From positions 186,001 to 250,000 of the forward strand of contig JADJLR010000001.1 of assembly GCA_016710015.1 (NCBI GenBank): a stretch of 64,000 nt of DNA. The letters run 5' to 3'. The notes under the pieces were generated by a model, which was not told where the DNA came from, did not search any database, and saw only the letters and a list, made by a program, of their open reading frames with translations. Of the stretch, positions 34,377 to 42,529 are shown one piece after another. Source of the DNA: Flavobacteriales bacterium. GTDB lineage: Bacteria > Bacteroidota > Bacteroidia > Flavobacteriales_F > PHOS-HE28. The position numbers were made by a program, and so were the translations under genes. Numbering within the stretch: position 1 is the first letter of the stretch; each line of letters begins with the position of its first letter.

Positions 34377-37316
34377 ATGTACCGGACCGGTCAGCGCAAC
34401 ATCTCCTATTTGCCCTTGAAGTTTTCCCGGCGACCCATTCTTTCCATGCTCCGTTGCTTGGTGGTGTCCTTCGGGATCCTGATCTCCTTCATGGCCACGG
34501 CCCAGCAATACAAGTTGCGGGGCACCGTGCTGGATGGCAGCACCAACGAGACCTTGATCGGTGCCAGCGTGGTGATGAAAGGCACTACGGTGGGGTCCAC
34601 CACCGACATCGATGGCCGGTTCGAGATCCTCACCAACGAAACGCCGCCCTACACGTTGGTGATCAGCTTCATCGGGTATTCGCCTCAGGAGATCCAGGTA
34701 AAGAGCTTGGATCAGGAATTGAAATTCAAACTGAGCACCGATCAGGTATTGCTGAGGGAAGCTGAAGTGATCGGCAGTCGGATCAGCGATAAGCAGAAGC
34801 AAGCGCCACTCACGGTGGAGAGCATGGACCTGATCGCGATCCGCGAAGCGCCGAGCGGCGATTTCTACGAGAGCTTAGGGACCTTGAAGGGCGTGGACAT
34901 GACGGCCGCGAGCATGGGCTTCAAAGTGCTGAACACACGCGGCTTCAACAGTACCAGTCCAGTGCGTTCGTTGCAGTTGATCGACGGTGTGGACAACCAG
35001 AGTCCGGGACTCAACTTCAGCTTGGGGAATTTCTTGGGTGCCAGTGATCTGGATGTGATGAAGGTGGACGTGATCGCCGGTGCCAGCACAGCGTATTTCG
35101 GGCCGGGTGCCTTCAACGGGGTCATCAACATGACCACGAAAAGTCCCTGGACGTTCCGTGGGTTGAGTGCCAGCTTGAAGGTGGGTGAGCGGAACCTGAG
35201 TGAAGCCGCTGTGCGGTATGCGCACGTTTTCAAGAACGCCGATGGAAAAGAACGGTGGGCCTATAAGATCAATCTGTTCGGCATGCGGGCCGATGATTGG
35301 CGGGCCGAGAATCTGGATGCCACCAGCAACTCCCCTACCGGTATTACGAATCCGGGGCGGTACGATGCTGTGAACATTTACGGCGACGAGGAAGTGACCA
35401 CGAACAACGACTACTCCCGCAGTACGAGCGACCGGGCAACGTACCCCGGACTGGGCAGGTTCTTGCGCAACGGATACAAGGAGACCGAATTGGTGGACTA
35501 CGGAACGCAGAATTTCAAAGCAGGACTGAGTGTACACCACCGCCTGAAGGACAGCTTGGAGGTGATCCTCGCAACCAACTTCAGTACCGGAAGCACGGTC
35601 TACCAAGGCGACAATCGCTACCGGCTGGATGGTGTACGGTTCTATCAGCATAAATTGGAGTTGGCCCGAACGGGGCGCTGGTTCGTACGGGGCTACGTTA
35701 CGCATGAGGATGCGGGCAAGACCTACGACATCTACACAACGGGTCTTCGGCTGCAAGGCTTGGCCGGTCCCACCTTGGATTGGAATACGCGCTATTCGAC
35801 CTATTGGGGCAATGTCATTACACCGCAAGTGCTGGCCATGCCGGGATACCTGACCGTTTCCCAAGCCATCGCCCAAGGCATGAATGCGCAACAGTGGACC
35901 GCTTGGCAGAACGAATTCATCCAGAACAACCTCACCACCTTTCAGGGCTTCCACGCGGCTACCTTGAACGCTACGAATGCGGCCAATACCTCTTCGCTGG
36001 ATCCGTTCTACGCCCCAGGGACCGAACGATTCGATGAGAATTTCGAAGACATCAAAAGCCGCAGGTTCACGGATGGTGGGTCGCTGTTCTTCGACCGTAG
36101 CATGTTGGCCCATGCGATGGGTGAATATCGCTTCAAGCCGAAGTTCGCTGAGGTGGTGGTCGGTGGCAATGTGCGGCAGTACGTGCCCAACAGTGGAGGC
36201 ACCATCTTCAGGGATACGGGCGATGTCACCATCCGGAATTTCGAATTCGGGGTGTTCACTGGCTTGGAGAAGCAACTGGTGCCGGAAAAGCTGAAAGCGA
36301 CGGTGACCTTGCGCATGGACAAGAACCAGAACTTCAATGCGATCCTTTCGCCGGCCGCTTCCTTCGTGTACACCGCACGCCCGGACCAGATATTCCGACT
36401 TTCCTTCAGCAGCGCCGTCCGCAATCCCACCTTGGCCGATCAGTACTTCTACTACAACGTGGGGCGGGCCATTCTTTTGGGCAATGTGGAGGGGCAATTC
36501 GAGGCCGGCAGGGACAGTTTATTCACCATTTCCAGCTTCCAAGCCTACCGCAATACGACCACAGCGATCGCTGGGCTTCGCGAATTGGATTACTTCAATG
36601 TGGAACGCATCCGCCCGGAACAAGCGCGCACCATTGAGATCGGATACCGAGGCACCCAATGGGAGCGGTTCTACTTCGATGTGTCCGCTTACCATACCTG
36701 GTACAACGACTTCATCGGATACCTGATCGGGATCCAGGGGGAATTCACTCCGTCGGGGATCCCTGCGGGCACGCTTCAGGTCTATCGGTTGGCCGCCAAC
36801 GCCACTTCCGAGGTGCGCACACAAGGCCTCAATTTCGGTGTGAACTACTACAGCCGAAGGATCACCTACAACGGCAACTACAGCTACAATAAACTCACCA
36901 CCGGTGGCGATGACCCGATCATCCCGGCATTCAATACACCTGCGCACAAATTCAACGTGGGCCTCAATGCCCATGAGATCAAGATCCCCTTCTCCGCGAA
37001 GCGAACATTGGGTTACGGGTTCAACTACAAATGGGTGCAGGGCTATACCTTCGAAGGCTCGCCGCAATTCAGTGGGCCGATCACGACCTACGACATGGTG
37101 GACGTACAAGTGAACCTGAAAGTGCCGAAATACGACCTCACCTTCAAGTTGGGTGCGAGCAATGTTTTTGGCCTCCAGCCCTTCTTCGACAAGGACATTC
37201 CTGCTAGTGAAAGACTGGACCGTGCGATCAACAACGACGTTTATTTGGTCTTCGGAGGACCACGTGTAGGTCGGCTGGCGTACCTTCAGATCCAATATGA
37301 GTTCAACGATCGATAA
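34377..37316 (+). CDS. TonB-dependent outer-membrane receptor
   Basis: 979 residues from the ATG at 34377; a second Met 23 codons in (MLRCLVVSFGILISFMATAQ) gives a cleaner signal peptide and may be the real start. The N-terminal carboxypeptidase-regulatory-like domain has LRGTVLDGSTNETLIGASV and GRFEILTNETPPYTLVISF. The plug has GVDMTAASMGFKVLNTRGF; the long barrel ends in YEFNDR. A one-mismatch -7 box TATATTTC lies at 34363. A T9SS-secreted hydrolase begins 42 bp downstream, suggesting a degrade-and-import pair whose substrate is unknown. Confidence 0.9.
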   Translation: MYRTGQRNISYLPLKFSRRPILSMLRCLVVSFGILISFMATAQQYKLRGTVLDGSTNETLIGASVVMKGTTVGSTTDIDGRFEILTNETPPYTLVISFIGYSPQEIQVKSLDQELKFKLSTDQVLLREAEVIGSRISDKQKQAPLTVESMDLIAIREAPSGDFYESLGTLKGVDMTAASMGFKVLNTRGFNSTSPVRSLQLIDGVDNQSPGLNFSLGNFLGASDLDVMKVDVIAGASTAYFGPGAFNGVINMTTKSPWTFRGLSASLKVGERNLSEAAVRYAHVFKNADGKERWAYKINLFGMRADDWRAENLDATSNSPTGITNPGRYDAVNIYGDEEVTTNNDYSRSTSDRATYPGLGRFLRNGYKETELVDYGTQNFKAGLSVHHRLKDSLEVILATNFSTGSTVYQGDNRYRLDGVRFYQHKLELARTGRWFVRGYVTHEDAGKTYDIYTTGLRLQGLAGPTLDWNTRYSTYWGNVITPQVLAMPGYLTVSQAIAQGMNAQQWTAWQNEFIQNNLTTFQGFHAATLNATNAANTSSLDPFYAPGTERFDENFEDIKSRRFTDGGSLFFDRSMLAHAMGEYRFKPKFAEVVVGGNVRQYVPNSGGTIFRDTGDVTIRNFEFGVFTGLEKQLVPEKLKATVTLRMDKNQNFNAILSPAASFVYTARPDQIFRLSFSSAVRNPTLADQYFYYNVGRAILLGNVEGQFEAGRDSLFTISSFQAYRNTTTAIAGLRELDYFNVERIRPEQARTIEIGYRGTQWERFYFDVSAYHTWYNDFIGYLIGIQGEFTPSGIPAGTLQVYRLAANATSEVRTQGLNFGVNYYSRRITYNGNYSYNKLTTGGDDPIIPAFNTPAHKFNVGLNAHEIKIPFSAKRTLGYGFNYKWVQGYTFEGSPQFSGPITTYDMVDVQVNLKVPKYDLTFKLGASNVFGLQPFFDKDIPASERLDRAINNDVYLVFGGPRVGRLAYLQIQYEFNDR

Positions 37317-37358
37317 CTTCGGTCCCACAGAAGGTCAAATAAAACCAAACAACCCTAA

Positions 37359-38945
37359 ATGAAAAAAGTCTTACGCCCTGTGCTCGCTATGGCCACGGCT
37401 GCCGCATTGGTTCCGGCTTTGGCACAAGAGCGATACCTCGAAGAGGTGTTCACCAACGACCAGATCCTGGTCAGCCCCAACATCCCGTACGCGACGAACA
37501 TCGACTTCTTGACGAGCAATTTCTCGGTCGATCCTCCGGTGATCAACACCATCGAATTGATGATGGATATCTATGAGCCGGACCAAGCCTTCGATACCGA
37601 GACCGCTCGTCCGCTGGTGATCTACGCCCACACGGGCGACTTCCTCCCACCGGTGATCAATGGCAGCCCCGTCGGTATTCGCACGGACAGTTGCGCGGTG
37701 GAAATGTGCATGCGCATGGCGCGCCACGGTTATGTTGCAGCGAGCGTGAGCTATCGCAACGGCTGGCGGCCCGATGGCGCCACCCTTGAATTGCGCCGAG
37801 GAACCCTGCTCAACGCGGTATTCCGCGGATTGCATGACCTGAAGCAATCGGTTCGCTTCCTTCGGGAGAATGCGGCCACTACGAATGATGTGGCGATCGA
37901 CCCGAACAAAGTGATCCTGATCGGTGAAGGCACAGGCGGCTACATGGCCCAAGCTTACATCTCCTTGGACCAAGGGGCCGAGATGTTCATTGAAAAGTTC
38001 CTACCCGATCCGTTCGAGCCCACGGTGAGCTACATCGACACCAACGTGGTAGGCAATATCGAGGGATTCGGTGGTGCCTTGAACATGTACACGGATAACG
38101 GTTTCCCCAGTGAAGTGCAATTCGCGGTGAACTTGGGTGGTGCCCTGGCTGACAGCAGCTGGGCCGATGGTGGTGAAGCGCCGTTGGTCTCCTTCCATAC
38201 CGTATTCGACCCATTCGCTCCCTTCGGGAACGGGATCGTGATCGTGCCTACCACGCAAGAGCAAGTGGTACCGGTCTCTGGCTCCAACATCAGCCAGCAG
38301 ATCTGGAATGACTTGGGGAACAATGCTTCATTCGCCTCCCTCCCCAGTGGAGACCCATACACCGCTCGCGCGCGGTCGCTCTACGGCACCACGATCGATG
38401 GGGTGACCATCTCCCCTTCGCCGGAAGGTCTCTTCCCATTCATCCGCCCGCGCCACACCGCACCGTTGCAAGATGAAGCCAGCCCATGGCAGTGGTGGGA
38501 TCCGAATTCCGCTGCTGCGATGGCTACCCCTCCCGGTGCCCCAGCGGGTGTCACCACGCATCAGTTATCCATGGCCAGCAATCCGGACATGAGCGGCGCC
38601 AAGGGTCGTACCTACATCGATACCATCATGGGCTACATGAATCCACGCATCGTTTGCGCACTGAACTTGGGCCCTTGCTCCTTGGTGGGTTTGGATGAGA
38701 ACTCCGCTATCGCACGTGGCGTTGAGGTGTTCCCGAACCCGGCCAGCGATCGGGTCACGTTCACCAGCACCGAAGCACCGATCCTCTCGTATGAGATCTT
38801 CGATGTGAACGGCCGTTTGGTACGCACTGCCCGTGTGAACAACACCACTGCGGTGATGGAGCGTCAGGGTCTGAAGCCCGGCGCGTACAACGTGCAACTG
38901 CGCTTCGAGGACGGAGCAGTGGCACGCAAGCTGATGTTGGACTAA
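37359..38945 (+). CDS. T9SS type A secreted alpha/beta hydrolase
   Basis: 528 residues: signal peptide (MKKVLRPVLAMATAAALVPALAQ), an alpha/beta-hydrolase core (about 70-430) with oxyanion-side ARPLVIYAHTGDFLPP, ASVSYRNGWRP, and nucleophile-elbow-like LIGEGTGGYMAQAY. The usual Ser in GxSxG is replaced by Thr (GEGTGG), which questions activity. The last 80 or so residues are a T9SS type A sorting domain: VEVFPNPASDRVTF, YEIFDVNGRLVRT, LKPGAYNVQLRF. Exported via T9SS to the surface or medium. It follows the TonB receptor by 42 bp, probably in one operon, and is ended by a strong hairpin. Confidence 0.8.
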   Translation: MKKVLRPVLAMATAAALVPALAQERYLEEVFTNDQILVSPNIPYATNIDFLTSNFSVDPPVINTIELMMDIYEPDQAFDTETARPLVIYAHTGDFLPPVINGSPVGIRTDSCAVEMCMRMARHGYVAASVSYRNGWRPDGATLELRRGTLLNAVFRGLHDLKQSVRFLRENAATTNDVAIDPNKVILIGEGTGGYMAQAYISLDQGAEMFIEKFLPDPFEPTVSYIDTNVVGNIEGFGGALNMYTDNGFPSEVQFAVNLGGALADSSWADGGEAPLVSFHTVFDPFAPFGNGIVIVPTTQEQVVPVSGSNISQQIWNDLGNNASFASLPSGDPYTARARSLYGTTIDGVTISPSPEGLFPFIRPRHTAPLQDEASPWQWWDPNSAAAMATPPGAPAGVTTHQLSMASNPDMSGAKGRTYIDTIMGYMNPRIVCALNLGPCSLVGLDENSAIARGVEVFPNPASDRVTFTSTEAPILSYEIFDVNGRLVRTARVNNTTAVMERQGLKPGAYNVQLRFEDGAVARKLMLD

Positions 38946-38962
38946 GAACAACGCCACTTTCA

Positions 38963-38998
38963 CAGAAGGCCATTCACCGACCGGTGGGTGGCCTTCTG
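38963..38998 (+). terminator. terminator after the hydrolase gene
   Basis: CAGAAGGCCA pairs with TGGCCTTCTG (10 bp), with an inner CACC-GACC-GGTG hairpin. It lies 17 bp after the stop and is followed by CTTAATG. It ends the receptor/hydrolase unit before murQ. Confidence 0.75.
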
Positions 38999-39028
38999 CT
39001 TAATGCTATTACCCCAACTTTGCAGTGC

Positions 39029-39835
39029 ATGAAGATCACTGAAAGCCCATCGCACTACGAGCATCTGGAGCGCATGAGCACCGCCGAACTGCTGCGGAAC
39101 ATGAATACCGAGGACCGCAGTGTGCCCGCTGCCGTTAGCGAAGTACTGCCCGCCATGGAGGTCTTGGTGGATGCCATCGCCGAACGCATGCAGCGCGGTG
39201 GCCGTCTGTTCTATCTGGGTGCCGGCACAAGTGGCCGCTTGGGCATCGTGGACGCCAGCGAATGCCCACCCACCTTCGGGGTACCGCACGGGTTGGTGAT
39301 CGGGCTGATCGCAGGGGGCGATGCCGCCATTCGCAAAGCGGTCGAATTCGCGGAGGACGACCGCGAGCAAGGTTGGAAAGACCTACAGGAACATGCGATC
39401 GGTAAGGACGATACCGTGATCGGGATCGCGGCCAGCGGTGGTACGCCATACGTGATCGGTGCCTTGGAGCAGTGCAACACGGCGGGCATCCTCACGGGCG
39501 GCATCACCTGCAACCCGGACAGCGCATTGGCGAACACGGCCGATCACCCCATCGTGGTGGTGGTAGGCCCGGAATTCGTGACCGGCAGCACACGCATGAA
39601 AAGCGGCACCGCACAGAAACTCGTGCTGAACATGATCAGCACCAGCGTGATGATCAAGCTCGGTCGCGTGCAGGGGAACCGCATGGTGGACATGCAACTG
39701 AGCAACAACAAACTCGTGGACCGCGGCACGCGGATGGTGATGGATGAACTGCATGTGGATTACGAGCAAGCCAACGAACTCCTGAAACGCCACGGCAGTG
39801 TGCGGAACGCCATTGAAAGATCCAGGGGGCAGTAG
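39029..39835 (+). CDS. murQ: N-acetylmuramic acid 6-phosphate etherase
   Basis: Cleaves the lactyl ether of MurNAc-6-phosphate in peptidoglycan recycling. 268 residues from the ATG at 39029 (MKITESPSHYEHLERMS). SIS-domain features: RLFYLGAGTSGRLGIVDASECPPTFG (the MurQ signature), GIAASGGTPYV, and GPEFVTGSTRMKSGTAQKLVLNM. Family members are about 300 residues; the end here (ERSRGQ) runs straight into a GGGCAGTG tandem repeat, so the C-terminus may have been altered by that repeat. Confidence 0.93.
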   Translation: MKITESPSHYEHLERMSTAELLRNMNTEDRSVPAAVSEVLPAMEVLVDAIAERMQRGGRLFYLGAGTSGRLGIVDASECPPTFGVPHGLVIGLIAGGDAAIRKAVEFAEDDREQGWKDLQEHAIGKDDTVIGIAASGGTPYVIGALEQCNTAGILTGGITCNPDSALANTADHPIVVVVGPEFVTGSTRMKSGTAQKLVLNMISTSVMIKLGRVQGNRMVDMQLSNNKLVDRGTRMVMDELHVDYEQANELLKRHGSVRNAIERSRGQ

Positions 39836-39928
39836 GTAGTGGGCAATGAGCAGTGAGCAGTGGGCAGTTGGGCAGTGGGCAGTGGGGCAGTTGGGCAGTG
39901 GGCCGTGGGCAGTGGGCAGTGGGTTGGA
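39826..39928. repeat. GGGCAGTG-type short tandem repeat
   Basis: About 100 bp of imperfect repeats of GGGCAGT(G/T), 7-8 bp per unit, with variants such as GAGCAGT and GGCCGTG. The tract starts inside the last codons of murQ and ends about 85 bp before the next gene. Unit length varies, so it is not a CRISPR array. Slippage is likely. Confidence 0.85.
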
Positions 39929-40014
39929 GTGATCAGGGATCGAACAAAAGGAAACAGCAACTCGCAGGGTTCTACCAACGAAGACCGAACAACGAATATC
40001 TTCGAACGACCGAT

Positions 40015-40590
40015 ATGCACACCATCGAACCCTACTGGAACTGGCGCCACCACTACACGGTGGAAGAGGACGAGCGGTCGCCTTGGTTCGGCGAAGAGCA
40101 CAGCGAATTCGAATTCAGCCATGCGGTGTACGACCATGTGATCCATCCGCAATGGGACAACTTGGGCAGCACCACCTTGTACATCAAGGTCCTCTTCGCG
40201 GACTACGATGAGGGCTATGCCATCTTCGAACTCATCGGCGAATGGAACGACCTGTTGCACAACGATGTGATGTTGTTGAAGCGCAACATCGTGGAGCACT
40301 TCATGGCGCAGGGGATCACCAAGTTCATCCTCATCGGCGAGAACGTACTGAACTTCCACCCCAGCGATGACGAGTACTACAGCGAGTGGTACGAGGAGGT
40401 GAGCGATGCCGACGGCTGGATCGCATTGCTGAACATTCGGCCCCATGTGCTGGAAGACCTCCAACACGCCAACATCGACCAATACTTCCTCTTGGGTGGC
40501 AAGCTGAACAGCATGCCCTGGCGCACCTACGAACCCGAAGCGGTCTTCACCCTGGTGGAAAGCATGGTGATGCGGAGGCTAGGGGCTTGA
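40015..40590 (+). CDS. conserved protein of unknown function
   Basis: 191 residues from the ATG at 40015 (MHTIEPYWNWRHHYTVEEDE); the in-frame region upstream is translated tandem repeat and is excluded. Soluble, acidic, rich in aromatic residues, with no signal peptide or named domain (ADYDEGYAIFELIGEWNDLL, FILIGENVLNFHPSDDEYYSEW). A 54-bp piece of it, encoding the region around DEYYSEWYEEVSD, recurs at 41683-41736. Confidence 0.7.
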   Translation: MHTIEPYWNWRHHYTVEEDERSPWFGEEHSEFEFSHAVYDHVIHPQWDNLGSTTLYIKVLFADYDEGYAIFELIGEWNDLLHNDVMLLKRNIVEHFMAQGITKFILIGENVLNFHPSDDEYYSEWYEEVSDADGWIALLNIRPHVLEDLQHANIDQYFLLGGKLNSMPWRTYEPEAVFTLVESMVMRRLGA

Positions 40591-40615
40591 GCACCCGGAA
40601 TGACCCTTAAAGCAA

Positions 40616-40653
40616 GACCCGGAAAAGACGGTGAACACCACCTCTTCCGGGTC
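40616..40653. terminator. hairpin between convergent genes
   Basis: GACCCGGAA pairs with TTCCGGGTC (9 bp) with an inner GGT-GAAC-ACC stem, 25 bp after the stop of the unknown-function gene and 18 bp from the stop of the convergent lysine-rich protein. Likely shared terminator. Confidence 0.65.
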
Positions 40654-40670
40654 AAGATCACCAGAAGGAC

Positions 40671-41303
40671 CTAGCGGCTCTTCTTCTTCCGGCCCTTGGC
40701 GGGCTCTTTGAAGGTTTGGCCCAACTTCTCGGTCATGCTATGGATCGCTTCTGCGGCATCGTGCATGGCATGCTGAACGGCCAGTCCAGCGCGTTCGCCA
40801 ATACCCTTCAACGCCGGGACCACTTCCTTCTGTGCCACGGTCTTCACCTCCTTCACGGCTTTCTTGGCGGATCGCTTCGCCTTCTTCACCTTCTTCTTCG
40901 TTTCGGCCATGGTCGGCTTGTAGGCCTTCTTGGCTTCCTTCACGATCTTCTTCGCGGACCGCTCGGCTTTCTTCACGGCCTGCTTCGCAGAGCGTTCCGC
41001 ATTCTTCACCACTTCCTTCGTTCGGGCCATCAACGTATCCGATGCCTTCTTGGCTTCCTTCACGGACTTCTTGGCCGATCGCTCCACCTTCTTCACCGTC
41101 TTCTTCGCAGAACGTTTGGCGCCTTTCACTTCCTTCTTCGCTTTCACCAGAGGCTTCAAGGCCTTGGCCGCTTTAGCGGGAGGTTGCGACTTCGCACTGG
41201 TCGCCGCCTGCTTCGAGGTACGCTTCTCCGCCTTCTTCACCTGTTTCGCAGCCTTCTTCCCTGCTTTCACAGGTGCTGCTTTCTTTACTGGTCGCTTGGC
41301 CAT
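40671..41303 (-). CDS. histone-H1-like lysine-rich protein
   Basis: 210 residues from the ATG at 41303 (MAKRPVKKAAPVKAGKK). About 55-170 contain roughly five copies of a 20-25-residue basic repeat of the type AKRSAKKxVKEAKKA, interrupted by ADTLMART and YKPTMAE-like linkers. The last 45 or so residues are less basic and look helical (VVPALKGIGERAGLAVQHAM) before a GRKKKSR tail. Such proteins bind DNA non-specifically and compact the nucleoid; a role here is inferred from composition alone. The frame continues upstream into the gap and is not used. Confidence 0.75.
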   Translation of the reverse strand: MAKRPVKKAAPVKAGKKAAKQVKKAEKRTSKQAATSAKSQPPAKAAKALKPLVKAKKEVKGAKRSAKKTVKKVERSAKKSVKEAKKASDTLMARTKEVVKNAERSAKQAVKKAERSAKKIVKEAKKAYKPTMAETKKKVKKAKRSAKKAVKEVKTVAQKEVVPALKGIGERAGLAVQHAMHDAAEAIHSMTEKLGQTFKEPAKGRKKKSR

Positions 41304-41357
41304 GGTAGGTTGTTTGCACAAACTTACGCACCGCACATGTCGGTACCACCAGCAACG

Positions 41358-41618
41358 CAGGGCCATCGCCTCGTTTGCACCGCAAAGCCGTATGATCTCA
41401 TCCACAGATGTCGCGGATGGACACAGCTATTCCGCCAAAGGCGGAAAGAAGACCGGCCTTGTAACTCGAATGCTCATGAGCACGACTCGGGATCGGCCTT
41501 TGCCTCATACCATCAGAGCCATTTCGTTTGAACACCAGCTGCATCCATCTGCGCCATCTGTGCCATTCCGCGAATACGGGACAGGTCCTGCGGAAAGAAT
41601 GACGACCCGATAGCCCTG
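41358..41618. mobile_element. complete MITE-like element C with 9-bp target duplication
   Basis: 261-bp non-coding element. Ends: left CAGGGCCATCGCCTCGT and right (read inward) CAGGGCTATCGGGTCGT, 14 of 17 matching. It is flanked by a perfect 9-bp direct repeat CCAGCAACG (41349-41357 and 41619-41627), the mark of transposition. Inside, 19-bp arms at 41403-41421 and 41544-41562 are inverted with two mismatches. No transposase frame. From memory, ends of the type CAGGG with 8-10-bp duplications belong to the ISAs1 family; that assignment is not certain. Confidence 0.85.
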
Positions 41619-41682
41619 CCAGCAACGTTCCGGACCAATTGCACCCAGCAAGGAACCGAACGACCAACAACGATCAACTACC

Positions 41683-41736
41683 CCACCCCAGCGATGACGA
41701 GTACTACAGCGAATGGTACGGGGAGGTGAGCGATGC
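41683..41736 (+). pseudogene. 54-bp fragment of the 40015-40590 gene
   Basis: CCACCCCAGCGATGACGAGT and the following bases match 40356-40409 of the upstream gene with about three mismatches (encoding HPSDDEYYSEWY). Homology stops abruptly on both sides. It lies between MITE C and pdxH copy 2, a 553-bp gap (41304-41856) that holds nothing else recognisable. Confidence 0.7.
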
Positions 41737-41856
41737 GGAGGTTGTGGGCGTGAGGGTGTTGTTGCTTGTTGGTTGAGGCCTGCGTTACTTGGAACAGCGC
41801 GATCATCGGGTCACCGTTCCGAAGCGGGACGAAGTACCTTCACCGCTCATTCCTGA

Positions 41857-42450
41857 ATGCCCTTTGAGATGGATCCAGCTGACCCGATCGCGCTGTTCAA
41901 CAGTTGGAAACAGGACGCTCTCCTGAACGGTGATCCGGAACCCGATGCCATGACGGTCGCCACTGTGGACCGGGACGGGATGCCCCATGTCAGGGTGGTC
42001 TATCTCCGGAACCTGGTAGAGGAAGGGTTTGTTTTCTACACCAACTACAAGAGCGCCAAAGCGACCCAGTTATTGGCGAACCCCAACGTGGCCTTGAATT
42101 TCCATTGGACCTCCATCGAGCGCCAGGTCCGTATATGTGGCCTAGCGGAGAAAGCGCCTGAAGAACTTTCGGACATCTACTTTGAAGGTCGCGATCGCGA
42201 AAGCCAACTCGGTGCCTGGGCCTCTCCGCAAAGTCAACTGATCCCGGATCGAAAATGGCTGTTGGATAAAGTGGCCGATCTCGATGCCCAGTACGCAGGA
42301 AAGCCAATTCCGCGCCCACCTCATTGGGGCGGCTTTCTGGTAAGGCCCGCTACGATGGAATTCTGGACCGGACGTACGGCCCGGTTGCACGACCGATCCC
42401 TGTACACGCGAGATGGGAGCACGTGGAAGTGCTCGACCCTAGCTCCATAG
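41857..42450 (+). CDS. second pyridoxamine 5'-phosphate oxidase (divergent copy)
   Basis: 197 residues with the PdxH fold: DPADPIALFNSWKQDAL, RVVYLRNL, NYKSAKATQL, SIERQVRICG, RPPHWGGFLV, and EFWTGRTARLHDRSLYTR with the PLP-contacting Arg-Leu-His. It lacks the canonical N-terminal RxxY extension, and the SRK of the FMN loop is SAK, yet the C-terminus (WKCSTLAP) is closer to E. coli PdxH than copy 1 is. It is probably a functional paralogue or an acquired copy, less likely a related flavin oxidase with another substrate. Confidence 0.85.
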   Translation: MPFEMDPADPIALFNSWKQDALLNGDPEPDAMTVATVDRDGMPHVRVVYLRNLVEEGFVFYTNYKSAKATQLLANPNVALNFHWTSIERQVRICGLAEKAPEELSDIYFEGRDRESQLGAWASPQSQLIPDRKWLLDKVADLDAQYAGKPIPRPPHWGGFLVRPATMEFWTGRTARLHDRSLYTRDGSTWKCSTLAP

Positions 42451-42457
42451 CGGAAGT

Positions 42458-42490
42458 CCCCTATTCTCTGACCCACCGGATGGATAGGGG
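42458..42490. terminator. hairpin between pdxH copy 2 and the acetolactate-decarboxylase-like gene
   Basis: CCCCTAT pairs with ATAGGGG (7 bp, 19-nt loop), between two convergent stops (42450 and 42530). No T-run, so termination is only possible. Confidence 0.4.
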
Positions 42491-42529
42491 CACAACTTCA
42501 CCTCCGCGCTCGGGTGTTGCCCTTACCGC

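Noticed and set aside
34290..34802. In-frame extension of the beta-CASP RNase gene
   Set aside because: It overlaps the divergent TonB receptor start and has no family similarity; MAITLTSHG is the usual N-terminus.
34875..36497. 540-residue leftward frame inside the TonB receptor gene
   Set aside because: Antisense shadow of a clear receptor; no domain, signal or start context.
39826..39928. CRISPR array
   Set aside because: Units are 7-8 bp with no unique spacers of 25-40 bp and no cas genes nearby.
39853..40014. In-frame extension of the unknown-function gene
   Set aside because: The residues (GQWGSWAVGRGQWAVGW) are a translated GGGCAGTG tandem repeat.
40716..41531. Rightward frame opposite the H1-like protein
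   Set aside because: Leu/His/Arg-rich shadow of a Lys repeat gene that also runs through MITE C.
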